NCBI RefSeq assembly: GCF_011751765.2 | Contig: NZ_CP061169.1 | Location: 3,472,001 to 3,536,000 of the forward strand | Reading direction: 5' to 3' | Origin: Paramicrobacterium chengjingii | Lineage (GTDB): Bacteria; Actinomycetota; Actinomycetes; Actinomycetales; Microbacteriaceae | Length of the DNA stretch: 64,000 nt | Shown: positions 1-8,311 of the stretch, piece after piece | How positions within the stretch are numbered: the first letter of the stretch is position 1 | Layout: the number at the start of each line of letters is the position of its first letter | Made by a program: the position numbers and the translations under genes | Notes under the pieces: generated by a model | The model's input: the letters and a program-made list of their open reading frames with translations, nothing else | What the model was told of the DNA's origin: nothing | Databases searched by the model: none

Positions 1-124
1 CGAAGACGAGGGCGATCGGGGCGAGCACGAAGTGCCAGCCGCTGATGCGCCGACGTCGACGTCTTCGTGATGGGGCGACTGCGGCCAGCGGCGTCACTCC
101 GACGGCTTCTTGTGTGGCGACCAT
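1..124 (-). CDS. Sugar ABC importer permease, MalG-like (partial)
   Basis: This is the beginning of the second membrane permease of a carbohydrate ABC importer. Only 41 codons are inside the window; the gene continues past the left edge. The N-terminus is a cytoplasmic tail with a run of seven arginines, followed by the start of a hydrophobic segment (WHFVLAPIALVF), as in MalG/UgpE-type permeases that carry a basic N-terminus before the first helix. The ATG lies 2 bp beyond the stop of the upstream permease, so the two are almost certainly co-translated. The assignment rests on position and the N-terminal shape rather than on the EAA loop, which is outside the window. Confidence 0.75.
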   Translation of the reverse strand, partial: MVATQEAVGVTPLAAVAPSRRRRRRRISGWHFVLAPIALVF

Positions 125-126
125 GG

Positions 127-1065
127 TCAGAACGCCTCCGTTTTCGAGCGCCGCGAGTAAATGACGACGGCGAGTGTGATGAGCAGGGTCAGAGCGAAGA
201 GCACGTACGCGCTCGCTGAACCGTAGCCGAATTCAAGTCCCTTGAACGCGCTCTCCCACACGAAGTACACGATCGTCTTCGTGGAGTCGAGAGGTCCGCC
301 CTTTGTCGTGGTGAACACGAGGTCGAACAGTTTGATGGCCTCGATCATCTGCCAGATCGTGACGAAGACAGTCACGGGGGCGAGTTGCGGCCACACCACT
401 CGCCAAAACGACTGCCACCGGTTCGCCCCGTCGATGCGGGCCGCCTCGAGGAGCTCGTTCGGCACGTCCTGCAACGCGGCAAGATAGATGACGGTCGTGA
501 ATGCGGCCTGTCCCCACAGCGACATGATCGCGATCACGACCATCGCCTGCGCCGGATCTTCCAACCATTGCTGCTGAGGCAGGCCAATGACACGCAAGAC
601 GTTATTGACGACACCGAACTGCGGGCTGAAGAGATAGGTGGCGAGAATTCCTGTCGCGGCCGCCGACGCGACGAAGGGCACGAAGATCGCCGTGCGGTAG
701 ATGCCGATGAAACGGATGCTGCGATTCAACGCCACGGCGAGAAACAGCCCGGCCAGCACAGACGACGGCACGAACAACACGGTGTAAAAGAGCGTGTGCA
801 TCACAGAGTCGAGGAACTCCGGGTCGCCCATGAGCCGGGCGTAGTTGTCGCCGCCGACGAACGTCGCGTCGCTGAAGCCGTCCCACTCCTGCAGCGAGAG
901 GATGAACGCCCAGACGGCGGGGAAGATCGAGAGCCCGACGACGATGAGCGTCGCGGGGCCGACGAACGTCCACCCCTCGAAGAAGCGGCGTGCGCGCTTG
1001 GTGCGGCCGGGGGCCTCGCCCTTCTGCGAGGCCCGCGGCGCCACAAGCATCCGAGTCTGGCTCAT
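127..1065 (-). CDS. Sugar ABC importer permease, MalF/UgpA-like
   Basis: Integral membrane subunit of a CUT1-type sugar ABC importer (312 aa). After a basic N-terminal tail of about 30 residues come six hydrophobic segments. The cytoplasmic EAA loop that docks the ATPase is clear near residues 207-214 (EAARIDGA), followed by WRVVWPQLAP. It sits between the binding-protein gene (3 bp away) and the MalG-type permease (2 bp away), giving the standard order binding protein, permease, permease. No ATPase gene is present here; many actinobacterial CUT1 importers use a shared MsiK-type ATPase encoded elsewhere, which is inferred for this system. The substrate cannot be read from the permease; the nearby GH4 enzyme suggests an alpha-linked oligosaccharide. 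Confidence 0.93.
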   Translation of the reverse strand: MSQTRMLVAPRASQKGEAPGRTKRARRFFEGWTFVGPATLIVVGLSIFPAVWAFILSLQEWDGFSDATFVGGDNYARLMGDPEFLDSVMHTLFYTVLFVPSSVLAGLFLAVALNRSIRFIGIYRTAIFVPFVASAAATGILATYLFSPQFGVVNNVLRVIGLPQQQWLEDPAQAMVVIAIMSLWGQAAFTTVIYLAALQDVPNELLEAARIDGANRWQSFWRVVWPQLAPVTVFVTIWQMIEAIKLFDLVFTTTKGGPLDSTKTIVYFVWESAFKGLEFGYGSASAYVLFALTLLITLAVVIYSRRSKTEAF

Positions 1066-1067
1066 TT

Positions 1068-2390
1068 CTACTTCGATTCCCCGAGCTTCTCGTTCGCTTT
1101 CTCGGCGGCGGCCTTCAATGCTTCTGCCGGGTCTTTCTGACCCTGCAGCACCTGCGAGATCGCACTGCCGATGGCCTCAGAGAGGTTGACGTATCCGGGA
1201 ACCGTCGGGCGCGCCTGCTTCGCGTTCTCGTTGTTCGCAGCCATGGTGTCGAGGCCAGGGTACGCGGCCGCCTGCTCCTTGAACTCCGCCGAGTCCACCT
1301 CGCTTGATCGCAGCGGCAGGTTGCCGATTGCTACGTTCCAGCGCACGTCCTGCTCAGCATCCGTCAGCCACTTCACGAACTCATACGACCAGTACTCGCG
1401 GTTCTTGTCTTTGTGGTCGAAGAGCGCCCAGATGTCGGGGCCAGACACCGTTTGGTGATCGCCGTCCGTACCGGGCAGAACGGTGACTCCGTAGTCGGTG
1501 CCAGCCTTCACCAGGTCATACAGCTGCCACGGGCCCGAGGTGATCATGCCGATGCGGTCGCTCGCAAACAGCTGACCGAACTTGGTGTCCGTCTGGTCGA
1601 GGTAGACGCTCTTGTCGGTCACCGCCATGCCCTGCAGGTACGTGAGCGCCTTCACTCCCGCATCAGAATCGAACGCAGCCGATTTCTCATCGTCACTCAG
1701 AATCTCGCCGCCGTTCTGCCACAGGTGCGGCCAGAACTGCCACGTCGTCTCTTCTGACCCCGACACGGAGTAGCCGTAACCGTACGTGTTGGACTCGGCA
1801 TCCGTCAGCTTCTTCGCCGCGTCGCGGAAGTCATTCCAATCCCAGCTCTCGTCTGGGTAGTCGACGCCAGCTTTGTCGAACACCGTCTTGTTGTAGATGA
1901 GCGAGAGGTTGTCGACGATCGCGGGGAATCCGATGGTCTTCTCCCCGGTCGGCTGCACGGTTGCGCGAGCCGCGTCAGAGAACTCGTCCCACTTCACGTC
2001 GGGCTCGCTCACCTTGTCTGTGATGTCGAGCGTGCGACCGGATGCTTCGAGCTGACTCGCCCAGGCGCCGAACGAGTAGGAGATGTCGGGGTAGCTGTTT
2101 CCGGCAAACCCGGCAGAAAGCTTCTGCAGCAGCTGCTCTGTCGACGATGCGCCGGCCGAGAGATCGATCGTGACATTCGGATGCTCGTCTTCGAACTCCT
2201 TCGCCAGGGTTTCGATGAGGTCTTGGGCTTCGTCTGTCTGCCCCGACCACATCGTGATTGTCACGTCGGCGTCTTTGTCGAGCGTTGTCGCGCCCTGCTG
2301 GGCGCTGCAGCCCGACAGCACCATGATGCCCGCGGTCGCAAGTGCCGCACCGGCAAGTGCTGTGCGTTTGAGCTGTGGGTGATACGTCAT
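1068..2390 (-). CDS. Sugar ABC importer solute-binding lipoprotein
   Basis: Extracellular solute-binding protein (SBP_bac_1 type, 440 aa) that delivers a sugar to the two permeases encoded just downstream. A lipoprotein signal is obvious: KR, a hydrophobic stretch, then the lipobox LSGC with the acylated cysteine at residue 28. The mature part starts with VTITMWSGQTDEAQD, typical of the family. I chose the ATG at 2390 because AAAGGG lies 7 nt upstream; a start 7 codons earlier has no such site. First gene of the operon. A dyad about 100 bp upstream is shared with the promoter of the DeoR gene at 4074-4886, so that regulator is the best candidate controller. Confidence 0.92.
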   Translation of the reverse strand: MTYHPQLKRTALAGAALATAGIMVLSGCSAQQGATTLDKDADVTITMWSGQTDEAQDLIETLAKEFEDEHPNVTIDLSAGASSTEQLLQKLSAGFAGNSYPDISYSFGAWASQLEASGRTLDITDKVSEPDVKWDEFSDAARATVQPTGEKTIGFPAIVDNLSLIYNKTVFDKAGVDYPDESWDWNDFRDAAKKLTDAESNTYGYGYSVSGSEETTWQFWPHLWQNGGEILSDDEKSAAFDSDAGVKALTYLQGMAVTDKSVYLDQTDTKFGQLFASDRIGMITSGPWQLYDLVKAGTDYGVTVLPGTDGDHQTVSGPDIWALFDHKDKNREYWSYEFVKWLTDAEQDVRWNVAIGNLPLRSSEVDSAEFKEQAAAYPGLDTMAANNENAKQARPTVPGYVNLSEAIGSAISQVLQGQKDPAEALKAAAEKANEKLGESK

Positions 2391-2490
2391 TGTTGACCCT
2401 TTCGGCTTCACCTATGAAGGGATCGGGAAGCTGACATTTCAGGTGAGCGGATGCTTCCCGTCACTGAGAATGTGGCATAACGTATCGATT

Positions 2491-2508
2491 TGAGCAATCA
2501 TTCGCTCA
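2491..2508. promoter_or_regulatory. Candidate DeoR-type operator upstream of the ABC operon
   Basis: Dyad TGAGC-N8-GCTCA, 100 bp upstream of the binding-protein start. The right part, ATTCGCTCA, recurs in front of the DeoR gene (4906-4914) in the same orientation, and the sequence following each copy is partly conserved (16 of 21 positions from 2500 and 4906). Sharing between these two promoters suggests a common regulator; binding is inferred. Confidence 0.45.
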
Positions 2509-2603
2509 CAAAATAGAGCGTTCCAGTCACTCTGACTGATCATTACGCGCTCGCGGCCCGCCAATCGAGCTTCTGGCGGACTGACGGACTCGACTCTTCG
2601 CGG

Positions 2604-3320
2604 TCAGGCCTCCGCGACATCCCGGTAGGCAGAAAGCACCTCGGCGATACCCCCATGCCAGGGCTTGCCATGCCCGGGAATCACCCAGTCGACGTTCAAT
2701 CTTTCAAGGCGGACGAGCGACGAGAGCGCCGCCGCCTGATCATCGGTGAACGGCGCAGGCTGCGGGCCCTGCTTGCCCGTGAGAACGTGGCCGGTTGTGA
2801 GTCCGTCTCCGACAAACACTGCCGAGACGTCGGGCACGTGAATCGCGATGCTGCCGGGCGAGTGGCCGGGTAGGCCGATGACCTCGGGAGAACCGGGCAG
2901 ATCAAGCACCTGCCCGTCGGCCACCTCGCGCACCTCGGTCAGATAGCGCGTACGCAGGCCGCCCTGACGGATTGCGTAAGCGAGAAACCGGAGCACAGGG
3001 CCGATGCGCATGCCACCCCACGTAGGTTTTGTCGATTCCTCGCCGCGTGCGCGGGCCGCATCGGCGGCATGCACAAAAACCGGCACGCCGTAGTCACTGC
3101 GCAGCCGCTCGGCAAAGCCGATGTGATCGCTGTCGCCGTGCGTGAGCACAACGCCGCGAATGTCAGATGGGGTGCGACCGATCGCTGTGAGTTCACGCTT
3201 CAGGTCGTTCCAGTGCCCGGCAAGCCCTGCGTCAATCAGCGTGATGCCGTCGTCTCGAACGACGAGGTGTGCCGCAACGATGTCGTTGCCAATGCGTCGC
3301 AGTCCTGTGGTGAGTTCCAT
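2604..3320 (-). CDS. MBL-fold metallo-hydrolase
   Basis: Metallo-beta-lactamase-fold hydrolase of 238 aa. The zinc motif HGDSDH occupies residues 61-66, and further ligand positions are GHSPGS (His153), the Asp of FVGDGLT (about 172) and IPGHGKP (His217). The family includes glyoxalase II-like thioesterases, lactonases and many uncharacterised hydrolases, so the substrate cannot be named. There is no signal peptide, so it should be cytoplasmic. It is divergent from the TetR gene at 3374 with only 53 bp between starts, and nested dyads fill that gap; the TetR protein very likely represses both. No Shine-Dalgarno sequence precedes the ATG, so the message may be leaderless. Confidence 0.88.
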   Translation of the reverse strand: MELTTGLRRIGNDIVAAHLVVRDDGITLIDAGLAGHWNDLKRELTAIGRTPSDIRGVVLTHGDSDHIGFAERLRSDYGVPVFVHAADAARARGEESTKPTWGGMRIGPVLRFLAYAIRQGGLRTRYLTEVREVADGQVLDLPGSPEVIGLPGHSPGSIAIHVPDVSAVFVGDGLTTGHVLTGKQGPQPAPFTDDQAAALSSLVRLERLNVDWVIPGHGKPWHGGIAEVLSAYRDVAEA

Positions 3321-3321
3321 A

Positions 3322-3352
3322 ATGGCTACGATACATAGCCATGATGGCTATG
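3322..3352. promoter_or_regulatory. Interlocking operator dyads between MBL and TetR genes
   Basis: The 53-bp divergent gap contains ATGGCTA (3322-3328) facing TAGCCAT (3336-3342), and a second near-perfect dyad CATAGCCAT-G-ATGGCTATG at 3334-3352. The two dyads share the TAGCCAT arm. TetR regulators commonly bind such dyads and autoregulate. A TATACT box at 3362-3367 lies about 7 bp before the tetR ATG. Confidence 0.7.
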
Positions 3353-3373
3353 CGCAATAGCTATACTGGAAAA

Positions 3374-3961
3374 ATGCCGACACCCGACCGCACTTCGCTG
3401 CCCGCCATCGTCGCCGCCGGACTGCACGTTCTTGAGACGAACGGTCTCAGTGCCGTGACAATGGCAGCGGTTGCTGCGCGCGTCGGCGTGCGCCCCCCAT
3501 CGCTGTACAAGCGTGTTCGCAATCGTGACGCACTGATCCGCTTGATTGCCGAGTCGGTCGCTGCCGACCTGGGCGAGAGTCTGGAAGCCGCCGACCCGGG
3601 GGGTCCGGGTACACCAGGCGCCGATCCGCACGTGCGACTCTCGTCGATCGTGCGTGAGCTTCGCTCGTTCGCGTGCGAACGCCCTGCGGCATATCGCCTC
3701 ATATTCACACCACTCGGCACTGGCGACGAGGTCTCGCCCGAGGTACTCGAGTCAGCGAGCGTGCCTCTCTTCGACATCGTGGCAACACTCGTCGATCCCG
3801 ATCGTGTGCTCCTCGCCGCCCGCACACTCACCGCGTGGGCGACGGGCTTTATCGCGATGGAGACTTCGGGCGCCTTCCGGCTGGGGGGCGACGTCGATGC
3901 TGCATTCGAGTACGGGATCGAGAGCATTTCTGCCGCCCTGACGCGGCCGTCGTCAGCCTAA
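3374..3961 (+). CDS. TetR-family transcriptional regulator
   Basis: TetR/AcrR repressor of 195 aa. The helix-turn-helix is at about residues 25-52 (TMAAVAARVGVRPPSLYKRV), followed by a helical ligand-binding domain in which a TetR_C-like stretch LAARTLTAWATGFIAME is visible near the end. I chose the ATG at 3374; the frame is open 11 codons further upstream, but that extension runs through the operator dyad. There is no convincing ribosome-binding site and the likely -10 box ends only 6 bp before the ATG, which points to a leaderless transcript. Its position suggests control of the divergent MBL hydrolase and of itself. The inducer is unknown. Confidence 0.88.
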   Translation: MPTPDRTSLPAIVAAGLHVLETNGLSAVTMAAVAARVGVRPPSLYKRVRNRDALIRLIAESVAADLGESLEAADPGGPGTPGADPHVRLSSIVRELRSFACERPAAYRLIFTPLGTGDEVSPEVLESASVPLFDIVATLVDPDRVLLAARTLTAWATGFIAMETSGAFRLGGDVDAAFEYGIESISAALTRPSSA

Positions 3962-3964
3962 GTC

Positions 3965-4050
3965 GTTCACGCATTCGGAACTTCTCGCGATAGCACGCGT
4001 GTCGTGCGCACGTATACGGCGTTTCGCCGAGAACTTCCGAATGGCTGAAC
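3965..4050. repeat. Long inverted repeat between convergent genes
   Basis: Arms 3965-3987 and 4028-4050 are 23 nt each and complementary except for three positions, around a 40-nt spacer that contains its own small hairpin (GCACG/CGTGC). It fills the gap between the convergent tetR and deoR genes. It may act as a bidirectional terminator, but the long loop and lack of T-tract are atypical, so a decayed small mobile repeat is the alternative. Confidence 0.6.
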
Positions 4051-4073
4051 ACCGAGGGCAGGAGAGACAGTGC

Positions 4074-4886
4074 TTAGGCGCGCACGCGGTGAATGCGCAC
4101 CCCCAGCCGTTCGATCTTCGCCAGCTCCTGGGGATCTGCCGCGTCGTCAATGACGAGGTCGCTGATCTCGCTGAGCTCAGCGACGCGAGCGAGACGCACT
4201 TCTCCGAGTTTCGTGCTGTCTGCGACAACGACAACGCGACCGGCGTGCGTCACCATCGAGCGGTTTGTGCGCGCTTCGGTGTCGTCAAACGTCGTGAGCC
4301 CGTTCGCCGCGGTGATGCCGTCTGCGCCGATCACCGTCATGGCGACGTTTATCGCGTTGAGCGCACCCTCAGCGAGCGTTCCGACCAGCTCAAACGACGT
4401 GGGGCGAATCACACCGCCGGTCATGACAACCTTCACCTTGCTGCGCGAGGCGAGCTCATATGCCGTCGTAAGCGAATTTGTGACAATCGTGAGGTCGGTG
4501 CGCGATGTCAGGTTGCGCGCCACCTCGGCCGCCGTGCTTCCGCCGCCGATCGCGATTGCCTGTCGCCCTCCCGGAATCAGCTCCGCCGCTTTGCGGGCTA
4601 TCGCTACCTTTGCGTCGCGCTCTGCCCCGTCGCGATAGCGCACGGGCAGCTCGGCCTTCATCTCTGTGGCCTGCGCACCCCCGTGCGTGCGAGTCAGGAA
4701 CCCCTGCGACTCAAGCAGCGCCAAGTCGCGCCGGATCGTCGCCGGAGATGAATCGAGGTTTCGCGTGAGCTCGACGAGCGACACCGACGACGACTCGGCG
4801 AGCGCGGTGAGAATCGCCGACAGCCGCTTCGAGCGTTTTGCCGAGGCGACGATCGGCTGGCCCCCAGATGAAATGACGTGGTTCAT
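4074..4886 (-). CDS. DeoR/GlpR-family sugar regulator
   Basis: DeoR-family regulator of 270 aa. The N-terminal winged helix (about 21-75) carries the family signature TIRRDLALLESQGFLTRTHGG. The C-terminal DeoRC sensor domain contains AIGGGSTAAEVAR (near 112-125), TNSLTTAYEL, VMTGGVIRP and the GADGIT segment, the usual sugar-phosphate sensor. Genes on either side are a sugar ABC importer and a GH4 glycosidase, so it most likely represses both in response to a phosphorylated sugar. A copy of the motif found upstream of the ABC operon lies 20 bp before its own start, suggesting autoregulation. The GH4 gene is divergent. Confidence 0.92.
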   Translation of the reverse strand: MNHVISSGGQPIVASAKRSKRLSAILTALAESSSVSLVELTRNLDSSPATIRRDLALLESQGFLTRTHGGAQATEMKAELPVRYRDGAERDAKVAIARKAAELIPGGRQAIAIGGGSTAAEVARNLTSRTDLTIVTNSLTTAYELASRSKVKVVMTGGVIRPTSFELVGTLAEGALNAINVAMTVIGADGITAANGLTTFDDTEARTNRSMVTHAGRVVVVADSTKLGEVRLARVAELSEISDLVIDDAADPQELAKIERLGVRIHRVRA

Positions 4887-4896
4887 GCGTCATATT

Positions 4897-4914
4897 TGAC
4901 CACATATTCGCTCA
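4897..4914. promoter_or_regulatory. Second copy of the DeoR-type motif
   Basis: TGACC-N8-GCTCA containing ATTCGCTCA, just upstream of the DeoR start and within the divergent gap to the GH4 gene. It matches the site at 2491-2508 at 14 of 18 positions. Probable autoregulatory operator; inferred from the match only. Confidence 0.45.
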
Positions 4915-5065
4915 GGAAAGCGATCGTTTTGCGCAAGAGAATGTTCACTCCTCGCCAGTTTCACCCGGTTTCTCCCCGTTGTCGCGCGCCGAGAGCTTCC
5001 CCGTTCCGCTCACCAAGAGTGACTGTTTTGCACACTAATGTGATCGATGTGGTCACAATGCTTGT

Positions 5066-6367
5066 ATGACACGCGTGACTTTCATCGGCGCAGGAAGCGT
5101 CGTATTTACCAAGCAGCTGCTCACCGACCTGCTGCGATACCCCGAGTTCGACGAGATCGAAATCGCCCTGCACGACATCGATGATGAGCGACTGCGTGTC
5201 GCGAAGGCGACAGCCGCTTACGTATCGAAGCGTCTCGGCGCCCACGCCCGTGTGACAGCATCCGCCGATCGCCGCGAGGCCCTCGCCGGTGCGGACTTCG
5301 TGATCAATATGATTCAGGTGGGCGGCGTCGAGGGAACACGTGCCGATCTTGAGATTCCCGCTCGCCACGGTCTGCTGCAGACGATCGGTGACACCACGGG
5401 AGTCGGCGGCGTGTTTCGCGGACTCCGCACGTTCCCCGTGCTCACGGGCATTCTGCATGACATGGAGCAGATCTGCCCGAACGCCTACTTCCTCAACTAC
5501 ACCAACCCCATGACCATGAACGTGTGGTGGGCAAACGTCGTCGCTCCCAGCATCCGCACCGTGGGCCTCTGCCACAGCGTCTATTGGACCGCGCACGACC
5601 TCGCCGAGCTCGTCGACCTCGACGTCGCCGACACGCAGTATCGCGCCGCGGGGCTCAACCACCAGTCGTGGCTGCTCGAGTGGACGCACAACGGCGAGAG
5701 CCTATACCCGCGCCTCGAGCAGCGCATCGCCGACGATCCTGAGCTTCAGCGTCGTGTTCGGGCCGAGATCTTCCGTCGCGTCGGCTATTACCCCACCGAA
5801 ACAAGCGAGCACTCCTCCGAGTACCTCTCGTGGTTTCTGCGCTCGGAGTCTCAGCGTGAGAAGTACCGTCTGCAACCGCTCGAATATCTGCAGATCAGCG
5901 AAGACAACGTCACCGAGTTCGAACAGACGCGGACTGCGCTCGACGCCGGGCACGACATCGAGCTTCTCGACGAGGCATCCGAATACGCTCCGCAGCTCAT
6001 CCACTCGCTCGTCACGGGAACGCGGCGCGAGATCCACGCCAACCTGCCCAACGCCGGACTGATCAGCAACCTCCCCGAGGCCGAGGTCGTCGAGGTGCCG
6101 TGCGTTGTCGACGCCGAGGGCATCCATCCCGTCGCGATGGGCGACCTGCCCATCGAGTGCGTCACCGTCAACCGCCCATACGCTGCCGTCGCGGGTGCCG
6201 CCATCGAGGCCGCTCGTCGCGAAGAGCCCACGCTTGTGCGCCAGGCGCTCCTCGCCGACCCCAACGCCATGTCGAGCGTCACACCCGAGACGCTCTGGCG
6301 CATCTGCGACGAGCTCACCGATGCGCACGCGGCGCACCTGCCCGCGGGCCTGCTGAGCCGAGCCTAG
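5066..6367 (+). CDS. Family-4 glycoside hydrolase (alpha-glucosidase/alpha-galactosidase)
   Basis: GH4 enzyme of 433 aa. These hydrolases use NAD+ and Mn2+ in a redox-assisted elimination mechanism. The dinucleotide-binding turn FIGAGSVVF is at residues 6-14; NYTNPM is at 144-149; Cys169-His170 (GLCHSV) and His199 (GLNHQSW) match the positions of the metal-binding and catalytic residues in the family. Length is typical. The cysteine type is seen in alpha-galactosidase/alpha-glucosidase members rather than the 6-phospho types, but linkage and substrate cannot be settled here. It is divergent from the DeoR gene and near the ABC importer, so it probably cleaves the imported oligosaccharide in the cytoplasm. 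No clear ribosome-binding site is seen before the ATG. Confidence 0.9.
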   Translation: MTRVTFIGAGSVVFTKQLLTDLLRYPEFDEIEIALHDIDDERLRVAKATAAYVSKRLGAHARVTASADRREALAGADFVINMIQVGGVEGTRADLEIPARHGLLQTIGDTTGVGGVFRGLRTFPVLTGILHDMEQICPNAYFLNYTNPMTMNVWWANVVAPSIRTVGLCHSVYWTAHDLAELVDLDVADTQYRAAGLNHQSWLLEWTHNGESLYPRLEQRIADDPELQRRVRAEIFRRVGYYPTETSEHSSEYLSWFLRSESQREKYRLQPLEYLQISEDNVTEFEQTRTALDAGHDIELLDEASEYAPQLIHSLVTGTRREIHANLPNAGLISNLPEAEVVEVPCVVDAEGIHPVAMGDLPIECVTVNRPYAAVAGAAIEAARREEPTLVRQALLADPNAMSSVTPETLWRICDELTDAHAAHLPAGLLSRA

Positions 6368-6376
6368 CCACCACGA

Positions 6377-6421
6377 ACGCTGATGGATGCTGTCGCTCGA
6401 CGCGACAGCATCCATCAGCGT
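6377..6421 (+). terminator. Intrinsic terminator after the GH4 gene
   Basis: A perfect 19-bp stem (6377-6395 with 6403-6421) and 7-nt loop start 10 nt after the GH4 stop, followed by TCTTTG. It separates GH4 from the MFS gene at 6500. Confidence 0.8.
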
Positions 6422-6499
6422 CTTTGTGCCCGAACCGTCCCGGTAAGCTGTGCCGAGTGCCCGGTTCGAGGAGGGCATGGTGCGACGACGGGAGGCCAC

Positions 6500-7699
6500 G
6501 TGACCGAGCGCAAGCCGTCTGTGTGGACACTTCCCGGCATTCCGCCCTTGCTGATCACCACGGCCCTGGCGTTCAGCGGCTTCTCGCTGCTTCTGCCCGT
6601 TGCCCCGCTCTGGGCGACGATGGGCGGCGCCGACAGCTTCGGCAGCGGTCTCGTCAACGGTCTGCTCATGCTCTCGACAGTCGCGACGCAGATGCTCGTG
6701 TCTCCCGGACTGCGAGTGCTCGGCTGGTCACGGATGCTGGTGATCGGGCTGCTCTGCCTTGGGCTTCCGTCTGCGCTTCACCTCTTCTCTGACCAGTTGC
6801 CGCTGATTCTCGGGCTCGCCATCGTGCGCGGCGTCGGATTCGGCATCATCACCGTGTGCGGGTCGTCTGCTGTCGCAGCGCTTGTCGAGCCGAAGCGGCG
6901 AGGGCGGGCAATCGGTGCCTATGGCCTCGCCATTGCCGTGCCGCAGTTCGTGCTCGTTCCCGCCGCTCCGTGGCTCGCAGAGCAGGTGAGCCCGGCGCTC
7001 GTCTTCGGTCTCGGCATCGCGCCGGCGCTGGCTGTGCCGTTCGCCATCGTGCTGGGGCGCCGCCTCGCCACGGTGCCGCCGCCGCAGACCTCCGCGATCG
7101 ACATCAACCCGCAGGGCTCGCGCATCGCCGCCGTGCGCACACGCGCCGTCGTCATGCCCATCGTTGCGCTGCTCACCATCACGTGCACGGGCGGGGCCGT
7201 TCTCACGTTTGCGCCGTCGATGCTCGAGAACACCACGACAGCGGTAGTCGCTCTTCTCGCGCTCACCGGTCTCGGCGCTCTCTCTCGCTGGATCTTCGGC
7301 GGCATCGCCGACCGCTTCGGTGCCCGCCGCTTTATCGCGCCGCTTCTGGTTGTCGCCGCCATTGGCGCAGCCGGCCTCGCCGTCGGACTCACGGGCAACA
7401 CGGATGCTCTCGCCACAACGCTGCTTCTTGTCGGCGCCGCGCTCATCGGCACGGCGTACGGCGGCCTGCAGAACGTCACGCTCGTCGAGGCGTTCGCTGC
7501 CGCGGGCGATCGATCACGCAACGTCGTGAGCGTTGTCTGGAACGCGGGCTTCGACCTCGGAACGGGCCTCGGCTCGGTTGTTGTCGGCACCATCGCGACG
7601 GCGAGCTCCTTCCCCACGAGCTTCGTCGTGCTGGCCATCGCGAGTGTCGTCGTCGCCGCGCTCGTGGCGTTGCTGCGCCCGCGAGTGGAGCCGCGATGA
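6500..7699 (+). CDS. MFS transporter, drug-efflux-like
   Basis: Major facilitator of 399 aa with about twelve hydrophobic segments. The A-motif region of the first half is weak; in the second half SRWIFGGIADRFGARRF resembles the GxxaDrxGrr loop that joins two helices. The start is GTG at 6500, because GGAGG lies 4 nt upstream; the upstream in-frame extension crosses the preceding terminator. It overlaps the next gene by ATGA, so the two are translationally coupled. Substrate is unknown; efflux of a small hydrophobic compound is the usual role in this part of the MFS family, but that is only a family-level guess. Confidence 0.85.
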   Translation: MTERKPSVWTLPGIPPLLITTALAFSGFSLLLPVAPLWATMGGADSFGSGLVNGLLMLSTVATQMLVSPGLRVLGWSRMLVIGLLCLGLPSALHLFSDQLPLILGLAIVRGVGFGIITVCGSSAVAALVEPKRRGRAIGAYGLAIAVPQFVLVPAAPWLAEQVSPALVFGLGIAPALAVPFAIVLGRRLATVPPPQTSAIDINPQGSRIAAVRTRAVVMPIVALLTITCTGGAVLTFAPSMLENTTTAVVALLALTGLGALSRWIFGGIADRFGARRFIAPLLVVAAIGAAGLAVGLTGNTDALATTLLLVGAALIGTAYGGLQNVTLVEAFAAAGDRSRNVVSVVWNAGFDLGTGLGSVVVGTIATASSFPTSFVVLAIASVVVAALVALLRPRVEPR

Positions 7700-8298
7700 C
7701 GTCCCGTCGCAGGCTCGCGCGCGCTCTTTCGAGCATTGCCGGCGTGCTCGTGGCCAGCATCCTGCTCGGCGGCCTGACATCGTTCGCCCAGCAATTCCTT
7801 CCCAGCTGGTTCTCGTCGTTCGCCAATTCTGCGAGCGGCTGGACGCTGCTCACCGTCGCGCTGATCTTTTTCGCGCGCCGCAGTTGGTGGGAATCGGCAC
7901 TCCTGGGCGCAGCGAGTTTTGTGCTGCTCACCCTGGGCTACGCCGCGGTGTCGACGCTGCGCGGATTCGTCTATGACCCAACACTGTTCTCGATCGTCGG
8001 GCTCGTCGCCGGTCCGTTTATCGGGGTCGCAGCATGCTGGATCCGTGGCCGAGCCTTTCGCGCATCGGCCGCCACGGCACTTCTCGCGGGCATCGGCACG
8101 GGTGAAGCTGTCTACGGACTTACCGTGGTCGGCGACACGACGAGCCCTGTGTACTGGGTATTCATCGGCGTCGTCGCCCTTGCACTCGTGGTCTTCATGA
8201 TCGCACGTCGGATACGCCGCGCACTGCCGATTGCCGTCGCTCTCGTTGGCACCCCACTCATTGCGTTGGCGTTCAACACCTCGTTCAACATGCTGTAG
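7696..8298 (+). CDS. DUF6518-like membrane protein
   Basis: Integral membrane protein of 200 aa with about six hydrophobic segments. The N-terminal stretch GGLTSFAQQFLPSWFSSFAN, followed by a serine-glycine-tryptophan turn, resembles the actinobacterial family DUF6518, from memory. Its function is unknown. The ATG overlaps the stop of the MFS gene (ATGA), so it is co-expressed with that transporter; a partner role is possible but unproven. A much longer frame is open upstream of this ATG, but that part lies antisense-free inside the MFS gene and has an arginine/histidine-rich shadow composition. Confidence 0.75.
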   Translation: MTSRRRLARALSSIAGVLVASILLGGLTSFAQQFLPSWFSSFANSASGWTLLTVALIFFARRSWWESALLGAASFVLLTLGYAAVSTLRGFVYDPTLFSIVGLVAGPFIGVAACWIRGRAFRASAATALLAGIGTGEAVYGLTVVGDTTSPVYWVFIGVVALALVVFMIARRIRRALPIAVALVGTPLIALAFNTSFNML

Positions 8299-8311
8299 CC
8301 GTCACACGGGG

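Noticed and set aside
385..1140. 251-codon plus-strand frame opposite the ABC permease
   Set aside because: Arg/His/Asp-rich antisense shadow of the permease gene, without any recognisable domain.
6856..7695. Upstream extension of the frame that ends at 8298
   Set aside because: It lies within the MFS gene in another frame and has the Arg/His-rich composition of a high-GC shadow; only the part from ATG 7696 reads as a real membrane protein.
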